Below, in pieces: positions 17,417 through 26,678 of a stretch of DNA of 64,000 nt (its first letter is position 1; each line of letters starts with the position of its first letter). Source of the stretch: Gemmatimonadetes bacterium SCN 70-22 (GTDB lineage: Bacteria > Gemmatimonadota > Gemmatimonadetes > Gemmatimonadales > Gemmatimonadaceae); the NCBI GenBank assembly GCA_001724275.1, contig MEDZ01000015.1, forward strand, positions 101,557-165,556, given 5' to 3'. Made by a program: the position numbers and the translations under genes. The notes under the pieces are model-generated. The model made no database searches and was not told the DNA's origin. It was given only the letters and a program-made list of their open reading frames with translations.

Positions 17417-18499
17417 TCAGGCGGCGGAGGCGTCGCCGGAGAGCTTCTCCTCCGTGTCGGCGAGCCTGAGCGCTTCGATCAGCTTGCCGATGTCGCCATC
17501 CATCACGCGCGAGATGTCGTACAGCGTGAGGTTGATCCGATGGTCGGTGACGCGGCTCTGCGGGAAATTGTACGTGCGGATCTTGGCCGAGCGGTCGCCC
17601 GTCCCGACCTGCGTCTTGCGCATGCGGGCGCGCTCGGACTGGATCTCGGACAGACGCTGGTCGAGGATGCGTGCGCGAAGCACTTCCATCGCCTTGGCCT
17701 TGTTCTGGATCTGCGAGCGCTGGTCCTGCTGCGCGACGACGATCCCCGTGGGGAGGTGGGTGATGCGGACGGCGGAATCAGTGGTGTTGACTCCCTGGCC
17801 ACCGGGCCCCGATGCGCGAAAGACGTCGATGCGGAGGTCTTTCTCGTCGATGTGGACGTCGACCTCTTCGGCCTCCGGGAGGACGGCGACGGTGGCCGCG
17901 GAGGTGTGAATGCGCCCGGCCGCTTCGGTGGCGGGGACGCGCTGGACGCGGTGCACGCCCGACTCCCAGCGCATCTCGCCGAACGCGCCGTCGCCGATGA
18001 CCTTGAAGACGACTTCCTTGATGCCGCCCAGCGTCCCGTCGGAATGCGACATGACCTCGATGCGCCACCCGCCATGGCGTTCGATGTAGCGGGAGTACAT
18101 GCGATAGAGGTCGGCGGCGAAGAGGGCGGCCTCATCGCCGCCGGTGCCGGCCCGGATCTCGACGATCGCGGGACGGTCGTCGAGCGGGTCGTGGGGGACG
18201 AGCAGCGGCTTGAGCTCCTGGTCCATTTGCTCGAGGGCAGCCGAGAGCCGCTCGACCTCGGCGGTGGCCTCGGCGGCCATCTCGGGGTCGTCAATGGAAA
18301 CGAGCTCGCGCGCCTGCGCGAGCTCGTCCTCGGTCTTCCGGATGCGGTTCGCCAGATCGACGACGGCGACGAGGCGCTGATGTTCCCGGCCCAGCGACGC
18401 CAGCTTCCTGGGGTCCTTGGCAGTCGCGGGGTGGGAAAGTTCGCGTTCGACTTCGGCGGCGCGGGCGACGGCGTCCGCGAGACGGTCGCGGAGGCTCAG
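17417..18499 (-). CDS. prfA: Peptide chain release factor 1, CTG start
   Basis: RF1 releases peptides at UAA and UAG. The PAT codon-recognition tripeptide (in [14 protein letters not shown]) and the catalytic G-G-Q (in GPGGQGVN) are present. The first ATG in frame (18280) would give only 287 aa and cut off most of the N-terminal domain. Upstream, the frame stays open and encodes clear RF1 sequence ([19 protein letters not shown], then [11 protein letters not shown]), with no ATG, GTG or TTG. CTG at 18499-18497 gives 360 aa, the usual length, and overlaps the rpmE stop as CTGA. I therefore place the start there. The product is the substrate of the next gene, prmC. Confidence 0.9.
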   Translation of the reverse strand: MSLRDRLADAVARAAEVERELSHPATAKDPRKLASLGREHQRLVAVVDLANRIRKTEDELAQARELVSIDDPEMAAEATAEVERLSAALEQMDQELKPLLVPHDPLDDRPAIVEIRAGTGGDEAALFAADLYRMYSRYIERHGGWRIEVMSHSDGTLGGIKEVVFKVIGDGAFGEMRWESGVHRVQRVPATEAAGRIHTSAATVAVLPEAEEVDVHIDEKDLRIDVFRASGPGGQGVNTTDSAVRITHLPTGIVVAQQDQRSQIQNKAKAMEVLRARILDQRLSEIQSERARMRKTQVGTGDRSAKIRTYNFPQSRVTDHRINLTLYDISRVMDGDIGKLIEALRLADTEEKLSGDASAA

Positions 18500-18702
18500 G
18501 CCGACTTCCCGGCGTACTTCTGGCGGAAGCGCTCGACGCGTCCGGCGGTGTCAACGAGCTTCTGCTTCCCGGTGAAGAACGGGTGGCAGTTGGAGCAGAT
18601 ATCGAGATGGAGCTCGCCCATCGTGGAGCGCGTCTGCCAGGTGTTGCCGCAGGCGCACTTCACGGTCGCGGTGGCGTACTCCGGATGGATGTCGGCTTTC
18701 AC
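18496..18702 (-). CDS. rpmE: 50S ribosomal protein L31
   Basis: L31 bridges the central protuberance to the 30S head. The 68-aa protein opens MKADIHPEY and is the zinc-binding form: C-A-C at about 16-18 and C-S-N-C at about 37-40. [20 protein letters not shown] is the family signature. It heads the leftward operon and its TGA overlaps the CTG start of prfA. Confidence 0.97.
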   Translation of the reverse strand: MKADIHPEYATATVKCACGNTWQTRSTMGELHLDICSNCHPFFTGKQKLVDTAGRVERFRQKYAGKSA

Positions 18703-18734
18703 GTCGGCCTCAGGGAACTTGGAGAGAGCTGAAT

Positions 18735-18764
18735 AATATAGCGACAGAGGCTGGACGCATTCAA
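18735..18764 (-). promoter_or_regulatory. Candidate promoter of the rpmE operon
   Basis: On the minus strand TTGAAT (18764-18759) is followed after 18 bases by TATATT (18740-18735), about 32 bases before the rpmE start. This is among the most AT-rich stretches of the region and faces the first gene of the operon. The rest of the divergent gap 18703-18955 has no gene. Confidence 0.5.
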
Positions 18765-18921
18765 GGCGACCGGGGGACTGTGATCCACGCCACAGCCTCC
18801 CCGTGAATTCGCGGCAACCGTAACGCCGCGGCCGCCAGGGCCGGAATCGCCCGGCGCCCCTGACCCGGCGGGAGGGCCGTCGCGCTGTGACGTGCCCCGC
18901 TGGCCGGCGTCAGTGGTAGAG

Positions 18922-18929
18922 TACCTTTC
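18922..18929 (+). promoter_or_regulatory. Candidate -7/-10 element TACCTTTC upstream of the Crp-family gene
   Basis: TACCTTTC fits the TAnnTTTG-like pattern seen upstream of other genes here and lies 26 bases before ATG 18956. An alternative hexamer, TAGAGT, overlaps it at 18917. No -33 element is evident. Confidence 0.35.
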
Positions 18930-18955
18930 CGATTCCCCGCTGCACGAGCGCCCCC

Positions 18956-19681
18956 ATGGCTCTCCCATTCGCAATCGACCCGACCCCAGCACGACAGGCT
19001 TCCCGGATGGACTATAGCAACTTCCTCCGCTCCATTCCGATCTTCTCGCGGCTCGACGACGCGGAGCTCCAGCGGTTCTCCGAGTTGACCCGGGAGAAGA
19101 CCTACCCCAAGGGGAGCGTGATCGTCTTCGAGGACGACCCCGGCGATTCGCTCTTCATCGTTCGCGACGGCCGCGTGAAGGTGGTCCTCATCGGGGAGGA
19201 TGGGCGCGAGGTGATCCTCGGCGTCCTCGGCGTGGGCGAACACTTCGGCGAGCTCTCGCTCATCGACGACCAGCCGCGCTCGGCGCACGTCATCGCGATG
19301 GAGGACACCAACCTCCTGGTCCTGCGCCGCGACGACTTCCGCCGCCGCGTGGAGGCCAACCCGGCCGTCGCCTGGTCGCTGCTGGTCGAGCTCGCGCGTC
19401 GCCTGCGTCGCGCCGACGCCAAGATCCACGGCCTCGCCCTGCTCGACGTCCCCGGGCGCATCGCCCGCCTCATCCTGGACTTTGCCGACGAGGCCGGCAA
19501 GGAGACCATCGAGAAGCCGCTCACGCACCAGACGATCGCCCACATGATCGGGGCGAGCCGCGAGACGGTGTCGCGCACCATCCGCGACTTCCAGATCCAG
19601 GGACTCATCCGGGTCGAGCGGCGGCGGATTTCCGTCGCCAACCGCGCCGCGCTCAAGCAGCTGGCGCAGGCCCGCATCTAG
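18956..19681 (+). CDS. Crp/Fnr family transcriptional regulator
   Basis: The 241-aa protein has a cyclic-nucleotide-binding-like domain (about 22-135: FSRLDDAELQRFSELT, then GDSLFIVRDGRVKV and the phosphate-cassette region GEHFGELSLIDDQPRSA) and a Crp-type helix-turn-helix (about 180-225: L-T-H-Q-T-I-A-H-M-I-G-A-S-R-E-T-V-S-R). There is no Fnr-type cysteine cluster. The cassette has PRSA rather than RTA, so cAMP binding is plausible but unproven. A Met at 19007 is an alternative start that removes 17 residues of no clear fold. The gene is divergent from rpmE. Confidence 0.88.
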   Translation: MALPFAIDPTPARQASRMDYSNFLRSIPIFSRLDDAELQRFSELTREKTYPKGSVIVFEDDPGDSLFIVRDGRVKVVLIGEDGREVILGVLGVGEHFGELSLIDDQPRSAHVIAMEDTNLLVLRRDDFRRRVEANPAVAWSLLVELARRLRRADAKIHGLALLDVPGRIARLILDFADEAGKETIEKPLTHQTIAHMIGASRETVSRTIRDFQIQGLIRVERRRISVANRAALKQLAQARI

Positions 19682-19775
19682 CCTCGCCGGCACCCCGGCC
19701 CACCGGCCGGGGGCGCCGCCGCGAGCGCCTCCCCCTTCCTCACCCCGCCCGACTCCAGCACCTCCGGCTGCCGAC

Positions 19776-20642
19776 ATGCGTGTCCGTTTCTGGGGAACTC
19801 GTGGTTCCTGTCCGTCCCCCGGCCCGGCGACGGTGCGCTATGGCGGCAACACGACGTGCGTCGAGGTCCGCACCGACGACGACGAGCTGGTGATCCTCGA
19901 CGCGGGCACCGGCATTCGCGAGTTGGGGCGCACGCTGGTGGCGCAGGCCGAGGGACGCCCCATCCGCGGCGACGTCTTCTTTTCGCACGCGCACTGGGAC
20001 CACATCCAGGGGCTCCCCTTCTTCACCCCGGCCTTCCAGACGGGGAACCAGTTCACGCTCTGGGGTTCGCCCTCGCTCGAGCGCTCGCTCGAGGTGGTGC
20101 TGCGCCAGCAGATGAGCCCCGTCGTCTTTCCGGTCGCCTTCGACCAGCTGAGCGCGCGCGTGGAAGTGCGCGAGCTGGCGCGCCACCAGCACTCGGGCCC
20201 GGGCTACGATGTACGGACCATCAACGTGCGACACCCCGGGAGTGCGCTGGGCTTCCGCCTGTCGCCGACGGCCGACCCGTCGCGCTCGGTGATCTTCATC
20301 CCGGACAACGAGCTGGATCGCGACGGCGACCAGGCCGACGCGGCATCGACGCGCGACGCCCTCGTGGACTTCGCGCGCGGGGCCTCCATCCTCATTCACG
20401 ACGCGATGTACACCGGGGCCGAGTACATGGAGCACCGCGGCTGGGGACATTCCTCGTACCGCGACGCGATCGACTTCGCGATCGCGGCCGAGGTCGAGAC
20501 GCTGGTCCTGTTCCACCACGAACCCGATCGCAGCGACGCGGCGCTGGACGAGATGCTCTCCCTCTGCCACAAGATGGTTGCGGAGCGCGGCGGGGCGGTG
20601 CGCGTCATCGCGGCCGCCGAGGGGATGGAGCTGGCGCTCTAG
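19776..20642 (+). CDS. Metallo-beta-lactamase-fold hydrolase (HAHWDH type)
   Basis: The 288-aa protein opens M-R-V-R-F-W-G-T-R-G-S and carries F-S-H-A-H-W-D-H near residues 69-76. Later metal ligands are the His of NVRHPGSALGF, the Asp of LIHDAMY and the His of LVLFHHEPDRSD. The GTRGSCP/GGNT-CVEV opening is typical of the cAMP/cGMP phosphodiesterase-like branch of the fold. The substrate is unknown, but the neighbouring Crp-family regulator makes a cyclic-nucleotide role worth testing. It converges on the DUF5916 gene with a four-base gap. Confidence 0.8.
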   Translation: MRVRFWGTRGSCPSPGPATVRYGGNTTCVEVRTDDDELVILDAGTGIRELGRTLVAQAEGRPIRGDVFFSHAHWDHIQGLPFFTPAFQTGNQFTLWGSPSLERSLEVVLRQQMSPVVFPVAFDQLSARVEVRELARHQHSGPGYDVRTINVRHPGSALGFRLSPTADPSRSVIFIPDNELDRDGDQADAASTRDALVDFARGASILIHDAMYTGAEYMEHRGWGHSSYRDAIDFAIAAEVETLVLFHHEPDRSDAALDEMLSLCHKMVAERGGAVRVIAAAEGMELAL

Positions 20643-20646
20643 CCGC

Positions 20647-23091
20647 CTAACGCCGGAAGAGGTAGGCCAGCTTCACGAAGAAGCCGTCGTTGCGCCGGCG
20701 GAGGTCGATGTCGTCCGGGACACCGGGGGATTGCCACCCGTCGCCGTAGCCGAAGAAGGCGATCGTCCCGGGCGAGGGTTCGTACTGGACCAGCCAGTCG
20801 GTCCGCAACGTCCGCGCGTCGGTGGCCCCGATCGCGCGTCCCGCCATGTCATAGAGCGGGAGGGTCGTCCCCCGCAGGCGCAGCGCCGACACGCGGTCGG
20901 CGCGATACTGCGACACCACGCGGAAGAACAGGGCGCGGGTCGGCTGGTACTCGGCCTTGAGGCGGGGGATCGTCACCCGGGCGTAGGTCGAGCCGTCGAG
21001 CTCGCGGCGAATGCGCGACTCGGTGATCGTCGCCTCGACCCGCGTTCCGGGCGTGGGGCGGACGAGCAACGACGCCGTGGTGCGCAGCTCGCGCCCCTCG
21101 ATCCCCTCCACGAAGACCGGGACGGCGCCGTAGAGGACGGTGACCGACGCGTTGAACCGCCCATACACCGGGGTCGTCACCCCCAACGACCCCTTCCAGA
21201 GCCCCTCCAGGCGGGTCGAGGGATCCCAGGGGACGAGCTCCCCCTCCACGGTCGGGGCCTGGACCCCGGCGGCGACGCTCGGGTCGATGACGTAGAAGTT
21301 CCGGTTGACCGAGGGGTTCAGCTGCCATCCCCCGCGCAGCGTGACGAAGCTCCCCACCTGCTCCTCCCCTTCCAGTTCGGCGTCGCGGGCAAATGATCCG
21401 TAGCGCCAGAGGCGCGTGGGGCCGAAGAAGGTGGTGAAGTTCTGGACGAGTGACGACGGCTCGCCGAGCCAGGCGAGGCGGTTGAACGCGCGGGCCTGCT
21501 GGTAGCCGACGCGCGGGACGAAGCCGGCGTCGCTCTGGAAGCGATCGCCAAGGGCGTTGAGCTGGTAGTTGAACCCCCAGGTGCGCCCGGTGCGGTCCAA
21601 CTCCGCGCGCCAGACCGGGGCGCTGCGCACGTCGTTGGCGTGCGACGTGAACGACTGCCCCAGCTGCGTCTCGAAGTAATACAGCTTGCGGAAGACGAGG
21701 CGGTTGTCGAGGGCGAGGACCGTGTTCCCCTCCCCGCCGCGCCGGCGATCGGTCAGGGTCACCCCGGCCACCGAGCTGCCGCCGTAGTCGGCGCGCAGTC
21801 GCGCGATGTTGAACAGCGCGTCGTCGCCCGACACCTCATCGAGGGCCGACAGGAGGGCGACGCCGAAGCGCCCGCGCTTGCCCGTCAGCTTGGTCCCGGC
21901 GATCGGGTTGGCGATGCGGCGCGAGTACACCAGCTGGTTCGGCGTGGCGAAGAGCTCGATCCCCTCGAGGAAGAACGGACGACGCTCGGGAAGGAAGAGG
22001 GTGAACCGCTCGTTCACGGTGACGAGCCCCGCGTCCGACTCGACCTGGGAGAAGTCGGGATTGACCGTCGCCTCGACGGCAAACGACGGAAAGCCGAGCC
22101 TGGCGTTGAGTCCGGCGTCGAACGTCCCGTCGTCGCGGGTGAAGCGCCCATCGGCGGCGCGCGCCCCGGCCACCATCCCGGTGACGAACGGTTGCAGGTC
22201 GGTCACCACGCCACGCTCGATGTCGTCGAATCCGACCAGGAGCCCCGACTGCGCGAGGAGCGACGAGGCGCCGCGCTGCGCGTCGGTCCAGGTGTCCTCC
22301 GCCGAGCGGGCGGGGATGTTCCGGACCACCTGCACTCCCCATTTCTGCGCCCCGGAGGGGAAACGCAGGCTCTTGAAGGGGATCCGCATCTCGATCACAT
22401 AGCCGGTCGCGGTGAGGCGGCCGCGCGTCTCGAAGCGGAAGTCCGGGTTGAGGTCGACGCTCCCCCCGAACATGCTCCCCGCGCTCACGGCCCCCTCGGT
22501 GCGCACGCCGTCCAGCTGGACGCCCAGCGCGTTGGCCCCGAAGAAGAACGCGCGCCGCCGGTCGTTGAAGGTGTCCAGGTAGATGGTGACGCGGTCGTCA
22601 TTCCCGATGTTGTCCCGCTTGGAGAGCGTGGCGCGGACCGTCCCGGGATCGGTCGCGGTGGCGATGATGCCGAAGTAGATGGCCTGCGGCGTGTACAGCA
22701 CGCGCACCTCGGTCGGCTCGGCGGCGGGGCGCTGGTCCACCGGCTGGTACTGCGAGAACCCCGTCAGGCGCACCGCGCTCGCCCAGGCGGCCTCCGTGAG
22801 CTCACCGTCGACGACCGGGGCCTCGCTCGCGCGGGGCACCGTGACGGTCGGCGCGCCGCGCCCCGGAAAGTTGCCCGCTGCCTGGGCGCCGCCGGCCGAC
22901 GGGTGCAACGCGGCGAGCGCAAGGAGCGTTGCGCCGAGCGCGCCAGGCATGGCACGAGACGAGCATCGCACGGCGCCGCGGGCACGGGACATCGAACCGG
23001 GCACGAGGCGGGGGGCGCCGGGCACGGCGAAAGGCAGGAGTGGCAGGAGTGGCAGGAGTGGCATGCGTGGCAGGAGTGGCAGGAGTGGCAT
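20647..23091 (-). CDS. DUF5916 outer-membrane protein with CBM9-like N-terminal domain
   Basis: The 814-aa product has a repeat-rich N-terminus, a likely signal peptide (ending near residue 72, GGAQAAGN), a CBM9-like beta sandwich (about 80-275: VDGELTEAAWASA, IYFGIIATA, NDDRVTIYLDTFNDRR) and a long DUF5916 region predicted as an outer-membrane barrel. Conserved blocks are VNPDFSQVESD and LPERRPFFLEG. The function of this family is unknown; surface polysaccharide or peptide handling has been guessed. The farthest ATG (23091) is kept because a promoter-like box ends four bases before it and the 9-bp repeats keep the frame. ATG 22992 is the alternative. The stop TAG lies in a CGTTAGGC octamer. 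Confidence 0.8.
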   Translation of the reverse strand: MPLLPLLPRMPLLPLLPLLPFAVPGAPRLVPGSMSRARGAVRCSSRAMPGALGATLLALAALHPSAGGAQAAGNFPGRGAPTVTVPRASEAPVVDGELTEAAWASAVRLTGFSQYQPVDQRPAAEPTEVRVLYTPQAIYFGIIATATDPGTVRATLSKRDNIGNDDRVTIYLDTFNDRRRAFFFGANALGVQLDGVRTEGAVSAGSMFGGSVDLNPDFRFETRGRLTATGYVIEMRIPFKSLRFPSGAQKWGVQVVRNIPARSAEDTWTDAQRGASSLLAQSGLLVGFDDIERGVVTDLQPFVTGMVAGARAADGRFTRDDGTFDAGLNARLGFPSFAVEATVNPDFSQVESDAGLVTVNERFTLFLPERRPFFLEGIELFATPNQLVYSRRIANPIAGTKLTGKRGRFGVALLSALDEVSGDDALFNIARLRADYGGSSVAGVTLTDRRRGGEGNTVLALDNRLVFRKLYYFETQLGQSFTSHANDVRSAPVWRAELDRTGRTWGFNYQLNALGDRFQSDAGFVPRVGYQQARAFNRLAWLGEPSSLVQNFTTFFGPTRLWRYGSFARDAELEGEEQVGSFVTLRGGWQLNPSVNRNFYVIDPSVAAGVQAPTVEGELVPWDPSTRLEGLWKGSLGVTTPVYGRFNASVTVLYGAVPVFVEGIEGRELRTTASLLVRPTPGTRVEATITESRIRRELDGSTYARVTIPRLKAEYQPTRALFFRVVSQYRADRVSALRLRGTTLPLYDMAGRAIGATDARTLRTDWLVQYEPSPGTIAFFGYGDGWQSPGVPDDIDLRRRNDGFFVKLAYLFRR
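23035..23088. repeat. 9-bp in-frame tandem repeat encoding Pro-Leu-Leu
   Basis: Six 9-bp units lie within the first 20 codons of the DUF5916 gene: CAGGAGTGG three times, a CATGCGTGG variant, then twice more (plus-strand reading). On the gene strand each CCACTCCTG unit encodes P-L-L, so copy-number change would lengthen or shorten the hydrophobic N-terminus without breaking the frame. Confidence 0.85.
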
Positions 23092-23095
23092 GCCA

Positions 23096-23103
23096 CGAAG
23101 TTA
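23096..23103 (-). promoter_or_regulatory. Candidate -7/-10 element TAACTTCG, four bases from ATG
   Basis: On the minus strand TAACTTCG is followed by TGGC and ATG 23091. The position would give a leaderless or nearly leaderless mRNA for the DUF5916 gene. It overlaps a 7-of-8 match to the CGTTAGGC octamer on the opposite strand. Confidence 0.35.
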
Positions 23104-23168
23104 GGCGAGTCCGGCGCCGGGGGGAGCCGCCACTGGTGTCGACCGCGACGGGGACGCCGGTCCGCAGT

Positions 23169-24698
23169 TCAGCCGGGCGTTCCCCACCCTCCGCCGCCGG
23201 GGGTCAGGATGCTGATGACGTCGCCCGCAGCGAGCTCGAGCCGGCACTTGGCCGGGATCGGCTCGCCGTTCCTGAGGTTGAGCCCCGGGAGCCCCGCCGC
23301 GCCCCCCGCCGCGCCTAACGGCGCGCGCCGCCGGCGCTCGGTCACGAGCGTCACGGTGCACGGCTCGAGCACGCGGTAGCGCCGGACCACGCCGTCACCC
23401 CCGGCGTGCACGCCCGCGCCCCCGGACCCGCGACGAATGGCGTACTCGTCGATGCGCATCGGATAGGCGTGCTCGAGCGCCTCGATGGGGGTATTGCGCG
23501 TGTTGCTCATCCCGACGTGCACGGCACTGGGCCCCGGGCCGCGCGACGCCCCCCCTTGTCCCCCACCCAGCGTCTCGTAGAACGTCCACCCTCGCCCGCC
23601 GAACGTGATGTTGTTCATCGTCCCCTGCCCTTGTGCCGGGACGTCGACCCCCGCGTCGGCCAGGGCCGCGAAGATCGTGTCGGTCACGCGCTGCGACATC
23701 TCGACGTTCCCCGCGGCCACCGCCGCCGGCCAGCGGGCGTTGATCGCCGACCCTTCGGGGACGATGAGCTCGATGGCGCGGGCAATCCCGTCGTTCGTGG
23801 GGACATCGTCGTCCAGCAGGGTGCGCAACACGAAGACCGCCGCCGAGCGCGTCACGGCGAACGGGGCGTTCACGTTCCCCGCGACCATCGGTGACGTCCC
23901 GGTGAAATCGAGGCGCAGCCGATCGCCGAGCGCCTCGAACGCGACCACGATCGGCACCTCGTCGTCGGTGACCCCGTCTCCCTCGAGGGCGTCGCGCGCG
24001 GCTCCCCGCACGCTCCCCAACTGTGCGATGCGTGCGCGGGCGCGGCGCTCGGTATAGGCGAGCAACGCCTCGCACGCACCCTCCACCACCCCCGCCCCCT
24101 CACGCGCCCGCAGGGCGAGCCAGCCATCACGCCCCGCCGCACAGGCCGCGCGCTGGGCGCGCAGGTCGCCCTGCCGTTCCTCGGGGGTGCGCACGTTGGC
24201 CAGGAGTAGCGACAGGACCTCCGCGTGCCACTCGTCGCCGCGCGCGATGCGCACCGGGGGAATGATGATCCCCTCCTGTACCAGCTCGGTGGCCCCGCGC
24301 GGCATGCTCCCCGGCGAGATGCCGCCGACGTCGGCGTGATGCGCGCGAACCGCCGCATAGCCCACGATCGCGTCGCCCTCGCCGATCACCTCGACCATCG
24401 TGAGGTCCGGAAGGTGCGAGCCTCCATGGTTCGGATCGTTCAGGAGGAAGACGTCGCCCGGGCGTGGCGCGCGTGCGCGCACCGCGCGCACCGCCTCGGG
24501 CATCGCCCCCAGGTGGACGGGGATGTGTGCCGCCTGCGCGACCATCCGCCCCTGCGCATCGAACAGGGCGGAGGACGCGTCGCGGCGCTCGCGAATGTTC
24601 GGCGAGAGCGCGCCGCGTTCGAGCACGGTCCCCATCTCCTCGGCAATCATCGCGACCGCGTTGGAGAAGACGGTCAGGGCGAGGGGGTCGAAGGACAT
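23169..24698 (-). CDS. hyuB: Hydantoinase B / 5-oxoprolinase B-type subunit
   Basis: The 509-aa protein matches the HyuB family: MSFDPLALTVFSNAVAMIAEEMG at the start, then RERRDASSALFDAQG, DVFLLNDPNHGGSHLPDLT, ADVGGISPGSMP, and the late glycine-rich T-F-G-G-R-G-W and SGGAGVHAGGDGVVRRY. With HyuA it would hydrolyse hydantoins or 5-oxoproline with ATP. The exact substrate cannot be read from sequence. It lies 54 bases after hyuA; that gap contains GGGAGATGGGAGACGGG. Confidence 0.92.
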   Translation of the reverse strand: MSFDPLALTVFSNAVAMIAEEMGTVLERGALSPNIRERRDASSALFDAQGRMVAQAAHIPVHLGAMPEAVRAVRARAPRPGDVFLLNDPNHGGSHLPDLTMVEVIGEGDAIVGYAAVRAHHADVGGISPGSMPRGATELVQEGIIIPPVRIARGDEWHAEVLSLLLANVRTPEERQGDLRAQRAACAAGRDGWLALRAREGAGVVEGACEALLAYTERRARARIAQLGSVRGAARDALEGDGVTDDEVPIVVAFEALGDRLRLDFTGTSPMVAGNVNAPFAVTRSAAVFVLRTLLDDDVPTNDGIARAIELIVPEGSAINARWPAAVAAGNVEMSQRVTDTIFAALADAGVDVPAQGQGTMNNITFGGRGWTFYETLGGGQGGASRGPGPSAVHVGMSNTRNTPIEALEHAYPMRIDEYAIRRGSGGAGVHAGGDGVVRRYRVLEPCTVTLVTERRRRAPLGAAGGAAGLPGLNLRNGEPIPAKCRLELAAGDVISILTPGGGGWGTPG

Positions 24699-24710
24699 CG
24701 CGAGGCGGAC

Positions 24711-24733
24711 GGGAGATGGGAGACGGGCGTTCG
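24711..24733. repeat. GGGAGAC-type heptamer repeat between hyuA and hyuB
   Basis: GGACGGGAGATGGGAGACGGGCG is the same heptamer family (complement of GTCTCCC) found in other gene gaps of this window, here in about three degenerate units. Confidence 0.6.
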
Positions 24734-24752
24734 GGGTCGCCTACGCCGGGGG

Positions 24753-26678
24753 TCAGCCGGCGGACTCGAGGATCCAGCCGCCCATGTCGAGCGCGCGGGC
24801 GGTCCACCCGGGGGCGACGAGGAGCGTCGCGTCGGGGAGGGCGATGACGGCGGGTCCGCGAACCACGGCCGACAGCGCCCCCCCCGAATCCACGAAGCCC
24901 CCATCCCCCCACCGATTGGCCCCCTGGCGTCGCAGGACGAGCGCGGGGGCGGTCGAGGAGCGCGTGCAACGCAGGCTCACGACGTGGGCGGGGAGATCGA
25001 GGGTGAAGCCGTAACGCCGCGCGTGCATGGCGGCGAAGCGCGCATCGACCGCCGCCGGCGGGTCGTCGAGGGTGAAGGGAACCTCGAGTTCGTGTCCCTG
25101 CCCGCGGTAGCGGATTCGGGCGATGAACCGCGGGGTCCCCTCGCCCCCGGCGCGAGCGGCGCCCTCCTCGGCGAGCCGGGCGAGGGCGTCGCCCGGGAGA
25201 TCGAGGAGCGGGCGCAGGACGCTGGCCAATCCCACCCGCCGTTCGGGGGCGACCGCGAGGCCGAGCGCCGAGAGCACGCCGGCGTGCGGCGGGACGAGGA
25301 TGCGCGTCATCCCGAGGCGGTCGGCGAGGGCGCAGGCGTGCAGCGGGCCGCCGCCGCCGAAGGCCACGAGGACGCACCCGCGCGGATCGACGCCGCGCTC
25401 GACGCTGACGCGTCGCAGGGCGCGCGCCATCTCGGCGTCGGCGGTGTCGATCATGGCCTGCGCCGTGCGCTCGGGCGTGGCGCCTAACGCGGCGGCGAGG
25501 CGCGACACGGCGGCGCGCGCCCCCTCGGCGTCGAGGTGCACGTCGCGCGCCATGCGGTCGGCCCGGATGTTCCCGAGGGTCACGTGCGCATCGGTCACCG
25601 TGGCCTGCGTCCCGCCGCGTCCGAAGGCCACCGGGCCGGGGACGGCGCCGGCGCTGCGTGGCCCCACCCGCAGCGCGCCGCCGTCATCGACCCAGCCTAA
25701 CGATCCGCCGCCCGCCGACACCGTCTCGACGAGCACGCGCGGGAGGGCGATCGGGATGCCGGCCACCGCACCGCCGGCCTCGACGAGCGGCTCGCCCTCG
25801 AGGATGAGGCCGACGTCGGCGCTGGTTCCGCCGATGTCGATCGACAGCGCGCGGTCGAAGCCGGCGAGGCGCGTGACGAGTGCCGCCCCGGCCACTCCCC
25901 CGGCCGGCCCCGACAGGGCGAGCGAGGCGGCGTGGCGCGCCGCGTCGCGGGCATCGCGCATGCCGCCACTGGACGAGACCACACCGGGCGCCGGCATCCC
26001 CAGCGCCGCCACGCGCGTCGTCAGGTTCTCGAGGTACCGCCGCACCCCGGGGCGCGCATACGCTTCGCACGTGGTCGTCGCCGTGCGCTCGAACTCCCGG
26101 ATCTCGGGGAGCACGTCCGACGAGCACACGATGTCGACCGCGGGGAGGCGGGCGGCGATCGCCTCCGCCAGCCGCAATTCGTGGACGGGGTCGGCGTAGG
26201 CGTGCAGCAGCGCGATGGCCACGATCTCGGGATCGAGCGCGGCCACCTGCTCCGCGACATTGGCCGCCTCCGCGGGCGTCAGCGGGTCCTCGACCCCGCC
26301 GGGGACGAGTCGTTCGTGCACGGCGACCACGTGGGCGGCATCGACGAGGGGGGGCGGGTGACAGGCCGCGAGGTCGTACAGCGATGCCCGCTCCTGTCGC
26401 CGGAGCTCCAGCAGGTCGGTCGCCCCGCGCGTGGCACAGAGGGCGACCCGTGCCCCGCGCCGCTCGAGGAGCATGTTGGTCACGACCGTCGTCCCGTGCA
26501 CGATACGGGCAACCCGAGGCGCCGGGGGGCCCTGCGCCTGCAGCGCTTCCTCCACCCCCTGGCTCTGGTCGTGCGGGGTACTGAGCACCTTGCCCGAGCG
26601 TGCCGTCCCGTCGTCGAGGGAGACGGCGACGAGGTCGGTGAAGGTGCCGCCGACGTCGATCCCGATGGAGTGCCTCAT
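24753..26678 (-). CDS. hyuA: Hydantoinase A / 5-oxoprolinase A-type subunit
   Basis: The 641-aa protein starts M-R-H-S-I-G-I-D-V-G-G-T-F-T-D-L-V, the ATPase phosphate-1 motif of the HyuA (ASKHA-fold) family. Further blocks are VARIVHGTTVVTNMLLERRG, ALSLSGPAGGVAGA, ALSIDIGGTSADVG and VLVAFGGGGPLHA. It supplies the ATP-dependent half of the HyuA/HyuB enzyme. Its start overlaps the stop of the upstream membrane frame as ATGA. Order on this strand is Gfo/Idh, DUF4105, hyuA, hyuB. Confidence 0.93.
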   Translation of the reverse strand: MRHSIGIDVGGTFTDLVAVSLDDGTARSGKVLSTPHDQSQGVEEALQAQGPPAPRVARIVHGTTVVTNMLLERRGARVALCATRGATDLLELRRQERASLYDLAACHPPPLVDAAHVVAVHERLVPGGVEDPLTPAEAANVAEQVAALDPEIVAIALLHAYADPVHELRLAEAIAARLPAVDIVCSSDVLPEIREFERTATTTCEAYARPGVRRYLENLTTRVAALGMPAPGVVSSSGGMRDARDAARHAASLALSGPAGGVAGAALVTRLAGFDRALSIDIGGTSADVGLILEGEPLVEAGGAVAGIPIALPRVLVETVSAGGGSLGWVDDGGALRVGPRSAGAVPGPVAFGRGGTQATVTDAHVTLGNIRADRMARDVHLDAEGARAAVSRLAAALGATPERTAQAMIDTADAEMARALRRVSVERGVDPRGCVLVAFGGGGPLHACALADRLGMTRILVPPHAGVLSALGLAVAPERRVGLASVLRPLLDLPGDALARLAEEGAARAGGEGTPRFIARIRYRGQGHELEVPFTLDDPPAAVDARFAAMHARRYGFTLDLPAHVVSLRCTRSSTAPALVLRRQGANRWGDGGFVDSGGALSAVVRGPAVIALPDATLLVAPGWTARALDMGGWILESAG

